NCBI RefSeq assembly: GCF_002994745.2
Contig: NC_037094.1
Location: 19,577,001 to 19,641,000, forward strand
Direction: 5' to 3'
Length of the DNA stretch: 64,000 bases
DNA from: Rosa chinensis
Lineage: Eukaryota; Streptophyta; Magnoliopsida; Rosales; Rosaceae
This document shows positions 12,187 through 23,962 of the stretch, in pieces (positions within the stretch are counted from its first letter, which is position 1; each line of letters opens with the position of its first letter). The translations under genes were made by a program, and so were the position numbers. Under the pieces are notes generated by a model that saw nothing but the letters and a program-made list of their open reading frames with translations, had not been told where the DNA came from and made no database searches.

Positions 12187-12234
<48 letters not shown>

Positions 12235-12726
12235 GTGCCTGATGGCCTTACATTACCCAACTCAAGTGACTCTAAACCATGGAGTGCGTTTGCAATTAGG
12301 TTGAAACACTCACTTTACAGATTGAAACAATCCAGAAGGATGTAGTATATCCGTCTAAGTGACTACTTGATTGGGAAGGGATATAAGAACAATGAATTGT
12401 GCCCTTGCGTATTCATAAACAAAACAAGTTTCGGATTTACAATTTTAGATGTATATGTCGATGATATAAACATAATAGGTACTCTTGATGAAATAAGAGA
12501 AACCGCGAGCTACTTGAAATCCGAATTTGAAATGAAGGATCTTGGGAAAACTCGATTCTGTTTAGGCCTTGAGCTAGAACACCGAGTTTGTGGAATACTA
12601 TTCCACCAGTCTGCGTATGTCCAAAAGTCAAGCGATTTAACATGGACAATGCGCATCCTGGTAGCTCTCCCAGATTGGTCGAAGTTGATGCAAAGAAGAT
12701 CCATTTCGTCCAAAGGAAGATGACAA
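11074..12726 (+). pseudogene. copia B integrase C-terminus and reverse transcriptase
   Basis: The integrase C-terminal region and linker run in a long open stretch (11239-11805). Reverse transcriptase follows: the IDYEET entry motif lies near 12050, MQLIDVVTAYLYGDL at about 12140-12180, and the catalytic YVDD at about 12450-12465 in another frame. A TA microsatellite at 12189-12231 sits inside the RT and its length throws the frame. The enzyme would have copied element RNA into DNA. Confidence 0.75.
12189..12231. repeat. (TA)n microsatellite inside copia B RT
   Basis: About 21 uninterrupted AT dinucleotides. The flanking codons are conserved copia RT sequence, so the repeat grew inside a coding region. 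Confidence 0.95.
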
Positions 12727-13538
12727 AGAGGTGTTGGGAGCTTAAATTCCCTATCTAAGTGCAATAGGCGCATTATTCTACTTAGCCCAATGTACTCGAC
12801 CAGACATTGCATTCTAAGTGAACTTGTTAGCTAGATTTAGCTTAGCGCCAATGCAGCGACACTGGAATGGTATCAAGAATATTTTTCGATACCTAAAGAG
12901 AACCATTGACTTGGAACTATTCTTTCCCTATAGAGAAACAAGAGGGACCGCAGATCGAACTGCAATCCCTAAAGGAAATGTTGATGGCGAAAACGCCACT
13001 CACTACACTGAAACTCCAAATGACGTTTTGGTCGGTTTTGCTGATGCTGGGTACCTCTCTGACCCACATAAAGGTTGTTCCCAAACTGGTTATATATTGA
13101 CCATTGGGAACATGGTGATTTCTTGGAGATCAACCAAGCAAACCCTTGTGGCTACCTCCTCGAACCACTCAGAGATCATTGCTCTACATGAGGTGGTTCG
13201 TGAGTGCATATGGTTAAGAGCTATCATTACACATATTCGAGGGACTAGTGGTTTGAGTTCTACCACTGAATAGCCTATTTGCATTTATGAAGATAATGCA
13301 ACTTGCATCGAACAGATGAAGCTAGATTATATCAAGGGTGATATATAATACAAAACACATATCACCAAAATTTTTCTACAATCAGAAACAACATGCTCTC
13401 CTCAAGATTCAAGTGGATCAAGTCAGGTCTAAGGAGAATGTGGCAGATTTAATTTGTTCACCAAATCATTGCCTAAGGCCACATTTGAGAAACATGTGAA
13501 AAACATAGGAATGCGAAGACTTTCCAAACTCCCTTGAT
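12727..13538 (+). pseudogene. copia B RNase H
   Basis: An open frame at 12818-13273 has the copia RNase H signature GFADAGYLSDP, then SQTGYI and a serine-rich NHSEIIALHE block. The remainder, to the conserved FEKHVKNIGMRRL tail near 13500, lies beyond the stop at 13271. RNase H removes the RNA strand of the RNA-DNA hybrid during reverse transcription. A purine-rich tract (13728-13743) precedes the LTR. Confidence 0.75.
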
Positions 13539-13743
13539 TAATGTAAGGATCAAGGAGAGGTGTAGACGTCAGGGGGAGTCTAACACACACATGTCATCCT
13601 CAAATGTAAAAGGTGCGTTGTGCTCTTTTCCTTCAACCAAGGTGTATTTTTTGTCCCACAGGGTTTTTATTGTTACTTGGCAAGGTTTTTAGTGAGCCAA
13701 CAACTCATGCACCATTTCGTCTTTGACTTGGCACAAGGGGGAG

Positions 13744-13948
13744 TGTAAAAGGAAAAGCACATTATGTGCCTTCGTCAAAGAAACTGACGAAAGAGAGAAT
13801 CAAAGAATTGCAATCACATCACAATCAACATTTACTATCATTACTGTAATTGATGTTAATCGATGTTTCCATTGTAATTCTATCCCTATATAGAGGGGCT
13901 ATGAAATGAAATGAGTAGACCAATTCCGATTTCATTTTTATTTTTACA
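13744..13948 (+). repeat. 3' LTR of copia B
   Basis: 205 bp starting TGTAAAAGG directly after GGGGGAG and ending TTTTTACA. It contains a CTATATAGAGG promoter-like word near 13891. It is not related to the A/C LTRs. Confidence 0.7.
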
Positions 13949-14170
13949 AAAAAAAAAGATTTATTGTCTAGTGATGTATTGATGTTTGATTCATGATTGA
14001 CAAGCTAAATAAAAAAAAGAAAAAAACAAAAAAAACTGAATTGCAAGGGAGGGTAGTTAGGGCAATTTGTAAAAAATAATTGAATTGAAGTAATACAAAA
14101 ATAGAAGGGTGTGTGAATAACACCACTCTATACTTTAGTTAAATATTGACGCTGTGTTAAATTCACTTAA
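13949..14170. other. short A-rich spacer between copia B and copia C
   Basis: A-rich tracts and unassigned sequence with no coding signal. The word ACTTTAGTTAA recurs just outside the far end of copia C (near 28990). Confidence 0.4.
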
Positions 14171-14408
14171 TGTTCAAGTAAATCCAGAATATGTGTCTGG
14201 CCCAAACTCTAAGTTACTTGACCTAGTGGTAATAGGGTTTTTGAATTAGAGATATTCACAGAGATATTCATAGATATCCGATTAATTGTACAATTATCTT
14301 TCCTTGTACAACTCTGATTCTATGTCTTGTAATCCTCTATATAAAGAAGCCCTTATTATCAATGAAAGAACGACTCAATTCTCTCTCAAATATTGTTTCC
14401 CTAAAACA
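14171..14408 (+). repeat. 5' LTR of copia C
   Basis: 238 bp, TGTTCAAG...CCCTAAAACA, with a CTCTATATAAAG box near 14334-14345. The bases that follow, TTATCAACACGA (14411-14422), are the likely primer-binding site. Confidence 0.82.
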
Positions 14409-14553
14409 CGTTATCAACACGAAGCCCTAACCCTAAAACTCTAAAATCGTAGCCTTCAAACCCTAGCAATCACCGCCGCATAAATTGAAGCCCTCAATCC
14501 TAGGAGTTCAGAACCAGTGGAGCCACAATGCACTATAATGGGTCCTTACAGAC

Positions 14554-15069
14554 TGTACATACATGTACATTTGCAAGCATAATTAGCTATAATGGGCCAT
14601 GCTCATTGTACCGCTAAAGGTACTAATTCCAACCAAATGAATGACATGCAGGCACACCGCCAGACGAGCTACAACCTCAGCATCGGACCACCTCCAGATC
14701 GCCACCGACGCGCCGCCACGCGCCGCGCCAAGATGGCATCAGAAGCTTCTGAAACTGAGAACTGAAGCATATCAGTCCCACATCGAAAACAAAGACAAGA
14801 TCAGTCTCTTCCTCACCTATAAAAGGTTCTCTCCTCTCTCCTCATTAATTACGCATTCAATACTCACCTACTGTTACTTTGTCAACATAAATACATTGAC
14901 TAACTTAGGCATCGGAGAGTTGAGGACCGCCCAGCGCGGTCTCCCTCTGACGCCCATTGTATTTTATTTGACAAGTAACGGGAACTACAATAACAACACA
15001 AGTATCGATCCGCCCACCGGATCAGCGTTAACTAAAGTCCAGCTACCGCTAGACTTTCAGACATTAACA
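14554..15069 (+). repeat. 5' LTR of gypsy-1
   Basis: 516 bp, TGTACATACA...ACATTAACA, with a TATAAAAGG box at 14818-14826. It is 10 bp longer at its start than the 3' LTR. The solo LTR at 37795-38311 supports the longer form as original. Confidence 0.92.
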
Positions 15070-15088
15070 TTGGCGCCGTCTGTGGGAA
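15070..15088 (+). other. primer-binding site of gypsy-1
   Basis: TTGGCGCCGTCTGTGGGAA abuts the 5' LTR. It has the form of plant gypsy primer sites and matches the non-autonomous element's PBS at 3903-3920. Confidence 0.85.
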
Positions 15089-15122
15089 TTCTTGAACTAA
15101 AGATCATCCCACTACAATCACC

Positions 15123-18100
15123 ATGACTAACGGTAGCGGGGGAAACGCTGAAGAGCAGGCGGAGCTCCCCGCCATTCCCCAACCCTCCGACCCCGCTATC
15201 GGCGTTAACCGCGCACTATTCACAACCCCGGCCAATCCCGGCGGTGAGGCAAATCCAGGCAGCAGCCGCCCGTCAGGCCAGGATCTCGTCACCATGTACG
15301 AGATAGCACTGGCGGATCTTCATAAGGCAAACAGGGAGCGTGAGGAGGAGCGCAAGGAGAAGGCTGAAGCCCAAGGACAGATGGCTGCGCTCATGGCATG
15401 TTTCGAGGAACTAAAAAACACCTTGGCGGCCACCAACCGCCCGGCACAAAGCGAGCAGTCACGCAGCACCAGGCGTAGTCGACCCAGCGCCGGCACAACG
15501 GCGCCACGGCCGGTCATACAAATGCACGTACCGCTGAACCCACCTGGGTTGTCGGGAATGGGACCACCGCCCATACCCCAACTAATGTTAGAACAGGTGG
15601 CGGAATCCCTTCCACACGCCAACCGCTTGAATGTCAGGGCAAGGACTGAGGGTGATCCGCCCATACCTAGGCGCAAGCCAACTCGGCAGGTCAGTCAGGC
15701 CGATTCCGCCGGCGATACAACCGCCCAGTTATTGGAAAGGATGCACCAACTGGAGCAGAGGTTGATCCGGGCGGAGACGGGCGTCCCGACGTCAGCTCGG
15801 AACCCACTATTCACTTCCAGACCCGGCCCCTTTTCCGCCGCAATCCTGCAGGCTGTCAGACCGACATATGCAAAAACCCCAAAGATGTCACAGTATGGCG
15901 GAATGACCGATCCCTTTGTCCACATGGACACCTTCAAGAAGGTCACCAACAACAAGGGGTTCGACGACGCCACCTTATGCCATCTGTTCAGCGAAACGCT
16001 GGACGGCGAGGCAATGAACTGGTTTTTTGAATGTCCGCCAGGATCTGTCGGCTCATTCCATGCACTGTCGCATGCTTTCCTCTCCCGCTTCATCTTACTG
16101 TCCGCCGGACATCACAATACAAGTCAGCTTTTCAGCGTTAAACAGGGGGAGGACGAATCACTGAATGCCTTTGTCACAAGGTGGCGGGCGGCAGCATCTC
16201 AATGCCGCGACCTAGACAAGACTATGGCATCGGCGGCCTTCAGGAAGGGACTCCTCAAGGGACCGTTCCTCTATCACCTCAATTACAACCATCCCAATGC
16301 AACGTACGACCACGTCATGAGTGAGGCGGTCATTCACGCCCAGGCGGAATTCATTACATATGGAGAGACCCCACCGCCAGCAACGGCAGCAAGGTCAGCA
16401 CAACCATCTGCCAGTCACCAGGAAACCGCTGACAAGCCCTCCTCAGCACCGCCAACTGACAAGAAAAGAGAATGGCAGCAGGGCCACCACCAAACCAAGC
16501 GGCAGAAGGGGCAGCATTATTACAAGGGAAACCGCCCAACTCATGAGAATAACCACAACAAGCAGACGGAATCCTCGCAGCGGTACGCAGTTTTCACGGT
16601 CCTAACGGCCTCATATGAAGATATCTATAATCAGTGCAAGGATCAGATCCCACCACCACCCCCTCCAAAGTACACAAAAACAGGCAAACCCATAAACACT
16701 GGCAAGTGGTGCAAATACCACGCGGACAGCGGCCACAATACAAACAGCTGCAATGCTCTCAAAACGGCCATTGAGACTTTGTACCGTGACGGCAAGTTGG
16801 AGCAGTTCAAGGTGCGCCAACCACCACCAGTGATTGCCAACGTTGAGACCTTGGGCCGCATCAACACCATCGATGGCGGTGCTCCAATCACCAACATGTC
16901 TCACAGGGCCAGAAAGCGCTATGAACGCGCCAACCACCCGAAGGAAGTTTGCAACATCCGCTACGAAAGATCCGCCAAACTACCGAGGTCAGGTTGGGAG
17001 CCTATTACCTTTTCAGAGGAGGAGGAGCGCGGAGTACATTTACCCCATGACGACCCATTCTTGGTCGATGCCATTCTTGGCAAATTCTCGGTGGGGAGAA
17101 TCTTGGTGGATAGCGGGTCCGCTGTCAACGTCATCTTCAGCGGTTGCTACGACCATCTCAAGCGGAACAGGAAACTACTCCAGGATCACGAGCCACTGCT
17201 CAGCTTCTCCGGTGACATCACACAACCACTAGGGTCGGATTACATGGTACTAGTTATTGGCACTAGTCCCTGTATGGCGGAGGTGCACACGGAGTTCATC
17301 ATTGTCGACTGTGTCAGTTCGTACAACGCCATCATTGGTCGACCAGCGCTTAATAAGCTCAAGTGTATCATTGCCGGATACATGCTTCTCATGAAGTTCC
17401 CCACGCCCAACGGCACAGGCTGTGTGAGGGGAAGCCAACAGCTGGCACGAGAATGCTATTCAACAACTGTAGCGCGGTCAACGCGCCGCCATGAAATCCT
17501 GACAGTGAGTAATGACCCACCACCACCGAATATCTTTGAGGATCCTAGAGATGAGGAGAAGAAATATGTAATGAAGGAGCCGGTGAACCCGGACACGTCG
17601 CTGAAGGTTGTCTGCATCTCAGACGAGCATCCTGAGAGGACAGTCCGCATAGGCGCCCACCTAGACCCAGAAGTGGAGGCAGAACTCACTCAGTTCTTAC
17701 GTGACAACGCCACCGTCTTTGCATGGTCCTATGCGGACATGCCTGGCATCTCCACTGAAATAATCACCCATAAGCTGACCATCAAACCTTCCTTCTATCC
17801 CATCAAGCAGAAGCGGAGGGCTTTTGATGAGGAAAAATACCGGGCAATCGGACAGGAGGTCGCCAAACTACGGGACATTGGATTCATCCGCCAGGTCATC
17901 TACCCTCAGTGGATCTCAAATCTGGTAATGGTGAAAAAGCCCAGCGGTAAGTGGCGGATGTGCGTCGACTTCAAAAATCTAAACAAGGCATGCCCAAAGG
18001 ATAGTTTCCCGCTACCTCGTATCGACCAGCTGGTCGATGCAACCGCCGGACACGAACTCCTCAGCATGATGGATGCCTTCTCCGGATACAATCAGATCAA

Positions 18101-18608
18101 AATGCACCCCAGTGACCAAGAATGCACCACTTTCACCACCGACAAAGGCCTCTACTGCTACAATGTCATGCCTTTTGGTCTGAAGAACGCCGGTGCAACT
18201 TATCAGCGGTTGATGAACGCCATGTTCGCTGAGCATCTGGGAAAAATTATCGAGGTCTATGTGGATGACATGCTAGTTAAGAGCATAAAGGCCAGTGGAC
18301 ATGTGGCAAACCTCAGGATCATAGTAACCATCCTCCTGGCCTATGGTATGCGCCTCAACCCAGAAAAATGTTTCTTTGCAGTCACCGCTAGCAAATTTCT
18401 GGGTTACATCGTCAGCGAGCGAGGTATCGAGGCTAACCCAGACAAGGTACAGGCCATCCTTAACCTGTCGGACCCGAAGTATAAGGTAGACGTCCAGTGT
18501 CTCCAAGGCAAATTAACCGCCCTTTCTCAATTCATCTCTCGACTTACTGACAAGTGCGCCCCATTCTTCAAACTCCTCAAAACAACTCACAAGAAGGTCA
18601 TCGACTAG
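15123..18608 (+). CDS. gypsy-1 Gag-protease-reverse transcriptase (interrupted polyprotein)
   Basis: A 1,161-codon frame opens at the first ATG 34 bases after the PBS. Order: proline-rich N-terminus with a coiled stretch (residues ~55-105); Retrotrans_gag domain (~260-390, with MNWFF and an FxxRF motif); a cysteine/histidine motif CKYHADSGHNTNSC (~540); aspartic protease with LVDSGSAVNV (~660); reverse transcriptase from ~890, with YVDD at 1046-1049. It would form particles and copy the element RNA. The frame ends at TAG (18606-18608) where related Tat proteins continue with tryptophan, and homology carries straight on after it, so the stop looks like a single G-to-A change rather than a natural end. 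Otherwise the frame is uninterrupted. Confidence 0.9.
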   Translation: MTNGSGGNAEEQAELPAIPQPSDPAIGVNRALFTTPANPGGEANPGSSRPSGQDLVTMYEIALADLHKANREREEERKEKAEAQGQMAALMACFEELKNTLAATNRPAQSEQSRSTRRSRPSAGTTAPRPVIQMHVPLNPPGLSGMGPPPIPQLMLEQVAESLPHANRLNVRARTEGDPPIPRRKPTRQVSQADSAGDTTAQLLERMHQLEQRLIRAETGVPTSARNPLFTSRPGPFSAAILQAVRPTYAKTPKMSQYGGMTDPFVHMDTFKKVTNNKGFDDATLCHLFSETLDGEAMNWFFECPPGSVGSFHALSHAFLSRFILLSAGHHNTSQLFSVKQGEDESLNAFVTRWRAAASQCRDLDKTMASAAFRKGLLKGPFLYHLNYNHPNATYDHVMSEAVIHAQAEFITYGETPPPATAARSAQPSASHQETADKPSSAPPTDKKREWQQGHHQTKRQKGQHYYKGNRPTHENNHNKQTESSQRYAVFTVLTASYEDIYNQCKDQIPPPPPPKYTKTGKPINTGKWCKYHADSGHNTNSCNALKTAIETLYRDGKLEQFKVRQPPPVIANVETLGRINTIDGGAPITNMSHRARKRYERANHPKEVCNIRYERSAKLPRSGWEPITFSEEEERGVHLPHDDPFLVDAILGKFSVGRILVDSGSAVNVIFSGCYDHLKRNRKLLQDHEPLLSFSGDITQPLGSDYMVLVIGTSPCMAEVHTEFIIVDCVSSYNAIIGRPALNKLKCIIAGYMLLMKFPTPNGTGCVRGSQQLARECYSTTVARSTRRHEILTVSNDPPPPNIFEDPRDEEKKYVMKEPVNPDTSLKVVCISDEHPERTVRIGAHLDPEVEAELTQFLRDNATVFAWSYADMPGISTEIITHKLTIKPSFYPIKQKRRAFDEEKYRAIGQEVAKLRDIGFIRQVIYPQWISNLVMVKKPSGKWRMCVDFKNLNKACPKDSFPLPRIDQLVDATAGHELLSMMDAFSGYNQIKMHPSDQECTTFTTDKGLYCYNVMPFGLKNAGATYQRLMNAMFAEHLGKIIEVYVDDMLVKSIKASGHVANLRIIVTILLAYGMRLNPEKCFFAVTASKFLGYIVSERGIEANPDKVQAILNLSDPKYKVDVQCLQGKLTALSQFISRLTDKCAPFFKLLKTTHKKVID

Positions 18609-20842
18609 AACCCAGAGTGTCAGGCGGCGTTCCAGAGCCTAAAAGAATATCTAGCGGCGATCCCTCTCCTTTCTGTCCCTGTGCAAGGAGAGACACTATT
18701 CATATACCTGGCGGTCTCGGCAACGGCAATAAGTTGCGCCATTGTTCGGCGGGAAGGCCAGGATGAACTCCCAGTATTCTACGCCGGCAGAGGCATGAAC
18801 GGAGCAGAAACAAGATATTCACCGTTGGAACAACTGGCCCTCGCACTTATCGTTGCCGCCAGACGCCTCAGGCAATATTTCCAGGCTCACACGATCCATG
18901 TGTTAACCAATCAACCGCTGAGGCAGGTGATGCAGAACCCTGAACACTCAGGGCGCCTCAGTAAGTGGGCGATTGAACTCAGCGAATTTGACATAGAGTA
19001 CAAGCCAAGAACAGCCATGAAGGGCCAAGCAGTAGCGGACTTCATCGCTGAACTTACTGAGCGTCAGCCGGAACCCGATACTCAAACAAAGCCCGGAACA
19101 GAAATAGTAACCAGTACAGAGACAACTCCCCCACAGTCAGATTGGGACCTACATGTGGACGGCTCCGCCTGTGCCAAGGCCAGCGGCGCCGGAGTCATCT
19201 TAGCCGGACCCGGGGGACTGAACGCAGAGTACGCATTGAAATTCAACTTCAAAGCTTCAAACAATATGGCGGAGTACGAGGCGCTCATCGCCGGCCTACT
19301 CCTCGCCATTGACTCAGGAGCTGACAGCGTCAACATATTCAGCGACTCCCAACTAGTCGTCAACCAGGTCAACGACAGCTTCCAAGCCAAGGACCAGCAG
19401 TTAGCAGCATATTTGGGGTATGTCAAAACATTGCTAAAAAAGTTCAAATTCCATACAATCACACAGATCCCCAGGGAAAAGAACGCTAAGGCTGATTCAC
19501 TGGCGAGACTGGCAACCGCCCAACCACATCAGAGTCCAGCGGACACAAGGGTGGAGTGCCTGGACAAGCCAAGTATCACAAAGACCCTGGCGGAAATCTT
19601 CAACGTTCAAGTCAACCCCAGCTGGATGGACGAGATCATTACATATAAGCGCAACGGAACGTTGCCAGAAGATAAGGTCCAGGCAAGACAGCTCCAGCGA
19701 AGAGCAACCCGCTACAACATCCAGCACGGCAAGCTCTACCGCCAGGGATTCACCCATCCTAACCTCCGCTGTCTAACCCCAGAGGAAGGAAGGGTTGTCC
19801 TAACTGAAATCCATGGCGGGGAATGCGGAAACCACTCGGGCGCCAGATCCCTGACCAACCGCACAATGCGACAAGGCTACTTCTGGCCCACACTTGGCGA
19901 TGACGCCCGGCGGATTTCGAGGTCTTGCCACAAATGCCAACAGTTTGCAGATCACCCACACGCACCAGCGGAACCACTATCAATCATCGTGGGCCCATGG
20001 ATTCATTCCACGTGGGGCCTTGACCTGATGGGAAAGTTCCAAACTGCCAAGGGTCAGTTCAAATACATCATTGTTGCCATTGATTACAACAGCAAGTGGA
20101 TAGAGGCGGAGCCACTGACGGCAATAACTACCGCCAAGGTAATTCGCTTCCTTTGGAAGAATATCTATTGCCGCTACGGTGTCCCACACACAATCATCAC
20201 AGACAACGGCACACAGTTCAACAATGACGAGCTCATCTCCTTCACCACCAACTTAGGCACCAAGTTGAGGTTTGCATCTGTCGCCCATCCCCAGACCAAC
20301 GGCCAGGTCGAAGCGGCAAACAAGATAATCAAAAAGTTGTTAAAAAAGAAGCTCGACGACGCCAAGGGTTTATGGGCGGAAAGGCTCCCAGAAGTCCTGT
20401 GGGCCATCCGAACAACTCCAACCTCCGCCACCGGAGAAACTCCTTTTGTATGATGTTCGGCACCGAGGCTGTCTTACCCATTGAAGTTACTCAGCCTACC
20501 GCTAGAGTCGAAGGCTACTGCCCAGAGACCAACAGCGCCGGCGTCAACTTGGACAGGGACCTCCTAGAAGAGAAGAGACTCAAGGCCCATTTACACAATC
20601 TACAAAACAAGCAACGGGTATCACGTTTTTACAACGCCAGAGTCAGGGCCCGGAACCTCCAACTGGGGGACTCGGTCATGAAGGAAGTCATTCCGCCACC
20701 GACAAAACTCCGCCCAACTTGGGAGGGCCCGTACAAAATTGTGGAAGTCGTTAGCCCAGGCACCTTCTACTTAATGGACAAGGACGGCGTCACATCGGCC
20801 CGCCCTTGGAATACTGAACACCTTCGGTATTATTACAAATAG
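18609..20842 (+). pseudogene. gypsy-1 RNase H, archaeal-type RNase H and integrase
   Basis: This continues the polyprotein after the TAG. The first RNase H has YAGRGMNGAETRYSPLEQ near 18780; the second, Tat-type RNase H has LHVDGSACAK (~19150), NNMAEYEALIAG and FSDSQLVVNQV; integrase has the HHCC finger (GNHSG...CHKC, ~19810-19940) and catalytic regions WGLDLMGKF, ITDNGTQFNN and NGQVEAANKI. A one-base loss in a T-run near 20443-20448 ends the frame at 20453. The integrase C-terminus continues in the next frame to TAG at 20840-20842, with the usual WEGPYKI motif. RNase H removes RNA from hybrids; integrase inserts the cDNA. Apart from the frameshift the domains look intact. Confidence 0.88.
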
Positions 20843-21242
20843 TCAGACCGCTACCCATGCGCATCTTGACTTAGCTAAATTTTTTGTTCAAATGTTTAGC
20901 TAAGGGAAGCTACCCAACGGGTACTACCCCACTTTTGTACGCTGATCAGTCAGCCATCAATGAAACGAGGAATTATTCAAACCATTGTTACCAAGTCTAG
21001 CACTGAGGGCAACTGGCAACGCCAGCAATCGTCGGCGGACCCCGTCCGCTACGTGGTGCACTTGGACCAATCTTAATTCCTTTAATGTTCCATTGATCGA
21101 CAAAAGAAAAATATAACTCAAAAATACTACACACACATCATGGCAAACCAAGTCAGAAATTTACTTTATTCCACAAAATTCTTTACAAACAAAGGTGCCT
21201 CAGCGGCTACAAAAAAAAAAACTTTGGAGGTCTCAGATAGGT
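20843..21242. other. spacer between pol and the antisense gene
   Basis: About 400 bp without coding signal, between the pol stop and the antisense stop codon. It would be the convergent 3' region of both transcripts. Confidence 0.6.
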
Positions 21243-23962
21243 TCAGCGGTTGGCTTCGGCCTCTGCTGCTTCAACAGCTGGCGGCGCGACCGATCGGCTC
21301 GCTTGATCGGACCCTCGGGCTGTCGGACTGGGGGTCTCTATGGTGCCGTCGGCCCGGGTGTGTGCCTCCAGAAATCCGGCACGTGACACCTCCGACGGGG
21401 TCTGCTGGGGAGTTTGCTGGGACCCTTCCGTCGGATGTGGGCCACTTTCCCCGCTGCCCGAATGAGTACCTACAGCTGGGGCAGGCACGACTTCTGTCTC
21501 CGCCGGGCCACTCTCGACCGGCGGCACGTCAGGCTGTGACGCCTTTACAAAGTCAATGGCACCCTTCCGCTTCAACATGTCTATATTGGCCCGGGCCCCA
21601 GACTTCGCCGCTTCAGTCAGTGTCTTCTTAAACTCCGCCGACTGCTTGAATGCTTCAACAGCAGCGGCCGCAGCGGTGCTCCCCTCAGCTCTCATGCGGG
21701 TAACCTCACCCCCCAGCCGCTTCATTTCGGCCATCCTGTCGGCGGACTCCCGCTGCACTATAATGAGCTTCTTGTCTTTAGCGGCTATCCGCTCCTGCAG
21801 CAGCGCGATCTCCTGCTCCAACTTGGAGACGCGTTCATTCCTCTCCAGATCCCGCCGGATGGCCGCATTAAGCTTGCCGCGGGCGTCCGCATAATCACAC
21901 TCCGCCTTGACCAGTCCCCGCTCGACCTCCGCCAGTCTCTCCTTGGCCTCCGCCAACTCCCTCTGGAGACCTCCGATTTCTCCCCTGAGCTCTTCCTCAA
22001 TCCGGGGCTGCTTAGACGCCGCCACGAACATATCGTGTAACCCCGCCGATATTTGACCAAACGCCGAGCTGAAGGGCGATTGGTCAATTGCCGTCGGGCG
22101 CGATATGCCCGCCAGACCCCCGAACCCCAGCCGCTGGCACAGATGGAAAAGGAACTCCCGCTCCCCTTCTGTCATGAATGGCGCATACTCGGCGAAGGAG
22201 TCCAGATCACTGACGGCGGGCGCCTCTCCCTCCACCGCCGCAGTTTTCGCAGGAGCTTGGCGGGCCTTCTTCTGTCGGCGGGCCCCGACCACCTCCACCT
22301 CATCTCCCTCTTCCTCGTCAGGAGACTCAGCCATCCGGCGCTTTTTCTCCAGCGCCCTCTGGCTCCCAGCGGCGGTCCTCGTCGCCCTTACTGGCGGTTC
22401 CTCCCTGGTCACAATGACTTCTTCCGCCGGCTGAACCACCTTTTGAGGACCAAGCCTCTGGGCAGGCATCCGCTCCTTCTGTGGCCCGGCCGCAGCGCTT
22501 CCCCTCTGATCCCCGCCGGCCGTCTGGGTCCCCGCCTGCACTGTAGGCAGACCATCCTCGCCAAGATGAGACTGGTGCGGCATCGGTATCACCACCGGAA
22601 CCTCGGACTGGCTCAGCGCCAACGTCTCAGGGTTTACTAGAGTCTGCTGGGCCGCTAGCCCCTCGGCGTACATGGCCTCCAAAAAATTTTCTATCTCCGC
22701 CCGATCCATCGCCTTCTCAAATGCGTCGCGACTCGATTTGTTGCCCGGCGGAGTTTCTAAAAAAAAAAAAAAGAACGACAGCCACCAGTCAGACACAATT
22801 CAAAAGTATAATACGAAACGACAGGGTAGACTCCTCACCAACGGAGCGTGTTAGTCGCAGGTCGACCAGCAACTCCCAACCAGTCAGCAGGCGGAAATCA
22901 AGCAAGTTTCGGTTCCGCCAGCAACCCCTGATCCTCGCCACGTGGCACTCTTCTTCGCGCGTTAGCGTGTACCGAAGTCCCGCTGCACACAAAAAAAGAA
23001 AGCAAACACGTCGTTAGTCGGAGTACAAGTGCAAGCACGTACCCACGACAAGTACTTTCAGCGGAAACCGGACACCAACCTCGAATAGGTTGGAACTCAG
23101 ACTTAATCCTAAATGTCGGCCCTTCCGCATTCGATCTAGCGTGGTACTCCTAACCGTCGGTAGCCACGCAGAAGGTCCCCCGCCAGTAGGACATTGAGTC
23201 CCTTAGATTCTCGATCAGCTTGGGCGCTCCCTGCCGGCAACTCAAGTTCACTTGCCCTTGGCAGCCTCGGCGCTTCACGTACACCAACTCGTAGAAGTGA
23301 AGCACTTCTGCCACGGTAGGCCCCTCACACCCGGATAACCGCCAAAGGGAGTTCACGGCGAGCAACAACCGCCACATATTGGGGCAAATCTGACCCAACG
23401 CAAGGCCAAATTCGCACACCAGGATCTGCAGGTTGGGCACCAGCGGGAGTGTCACTCCTTGGCGGAATATAGCCTCATGAACGGCAGCGGATCCCGCCGG
23501 GAGAATCGACGCCTTCTCATCCACTGTCGGGGGACGCAGCTTCACCGACCCCGGCAACCGGAACGTCTGTTTCAGTCGGTTAACCGCAGCGGCTGTCATC
23601 CGCCCACCTGCCTCGTCAACGGCGGTGCCATCTGAGAGGAACCACGCCGATTCCGCATGCTGCCCCGCTACGTCTTCTTCCCCAGCGGAGCCGCTAGCAG
23701 CACTATTGCTCGCCAAACGCTCGTTGCTCCTAGCTTTGGCAGCAGCGGCCTCACCCGCCTTAGAACTCTCCGGACGCGAACCACGACCCATAACTACTTC
23801 CCAGGGGATGGTCTGTAGCGGCTCAACGTCTAACGCTTCTGGCAGTGAGGTTCCTGCAGGGGCAGACGGACGCAACGAATCAATAAAAATCCTATCCGCC
23901 GCGCTGAACGACACGTCAGACCCGGAATCCTCACTGCTCGAAATCTCTATAACGCTAGCCAT
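21243..23962 (-). CDS. spliced antisense gene of gypsy-1 (Tat aORF, plant-transposon protein domain)
   Basis: Three coding exons are visible on the strand opposite to pol. Exon 1 (23962-23080) starts at MASVIEISSSEDS and carries a domain like the 'putative plant transposon / gypsy-type' family (GVTLPLVPNLQILVCEFGLA onward). Exon 2 is 22982-22839 and exon 3 is 22756-21243. Introns begin GT and end AG (acceptors TGTGTGCAG and a poly-T TAG), and both junctions are phase 1, so the frame is kept. Exon 3 is Ala/Glu-rich with a long predicted coiled coil (~21650-22060). One in-frame TAG at about 23150-23152 sits where a tryptophan is expected. A longer start at 23983 is possible. Function is unknown; similar antisense ORFs are known in Grande-type Tat elements. 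Confidence 0.75.

Larger units (their letters stand above)
8619..13948 (+). mobile_element. Ty1-copia retrotransposon B, decayed, 5' LTR missing
   Basis: All copia domains appear in order on the plus strand: gag with zinc knuckle, GAG-pre-integrase, integrase, reverse transcriptase with YVDD, and RNase H. A purine-rich tract and a 205-bp LTR follow. Each domain has a few stops or frameshifts, fewer than in copia A, so B is the less decayed of the two. No 5' LTR is recognisable upstream. Confidence 0.85.

Noticed and set aside
15695..20431. Several minus-strand frames of 60-130 codons across gypsy-1 gag-pol
   Set aside because: They overlap well-supported plus-strand domains and show no homology. 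They are shadows of GC-rich coding sequence.
23038..23043. Alternative splice donor GTACGT for exon 1 of the gypsy-1 antisense gene
   Set aside because: It matches the donor consensus well but would put exon 2 out of frame. The donor after 23080 keeps the frame through both introns.
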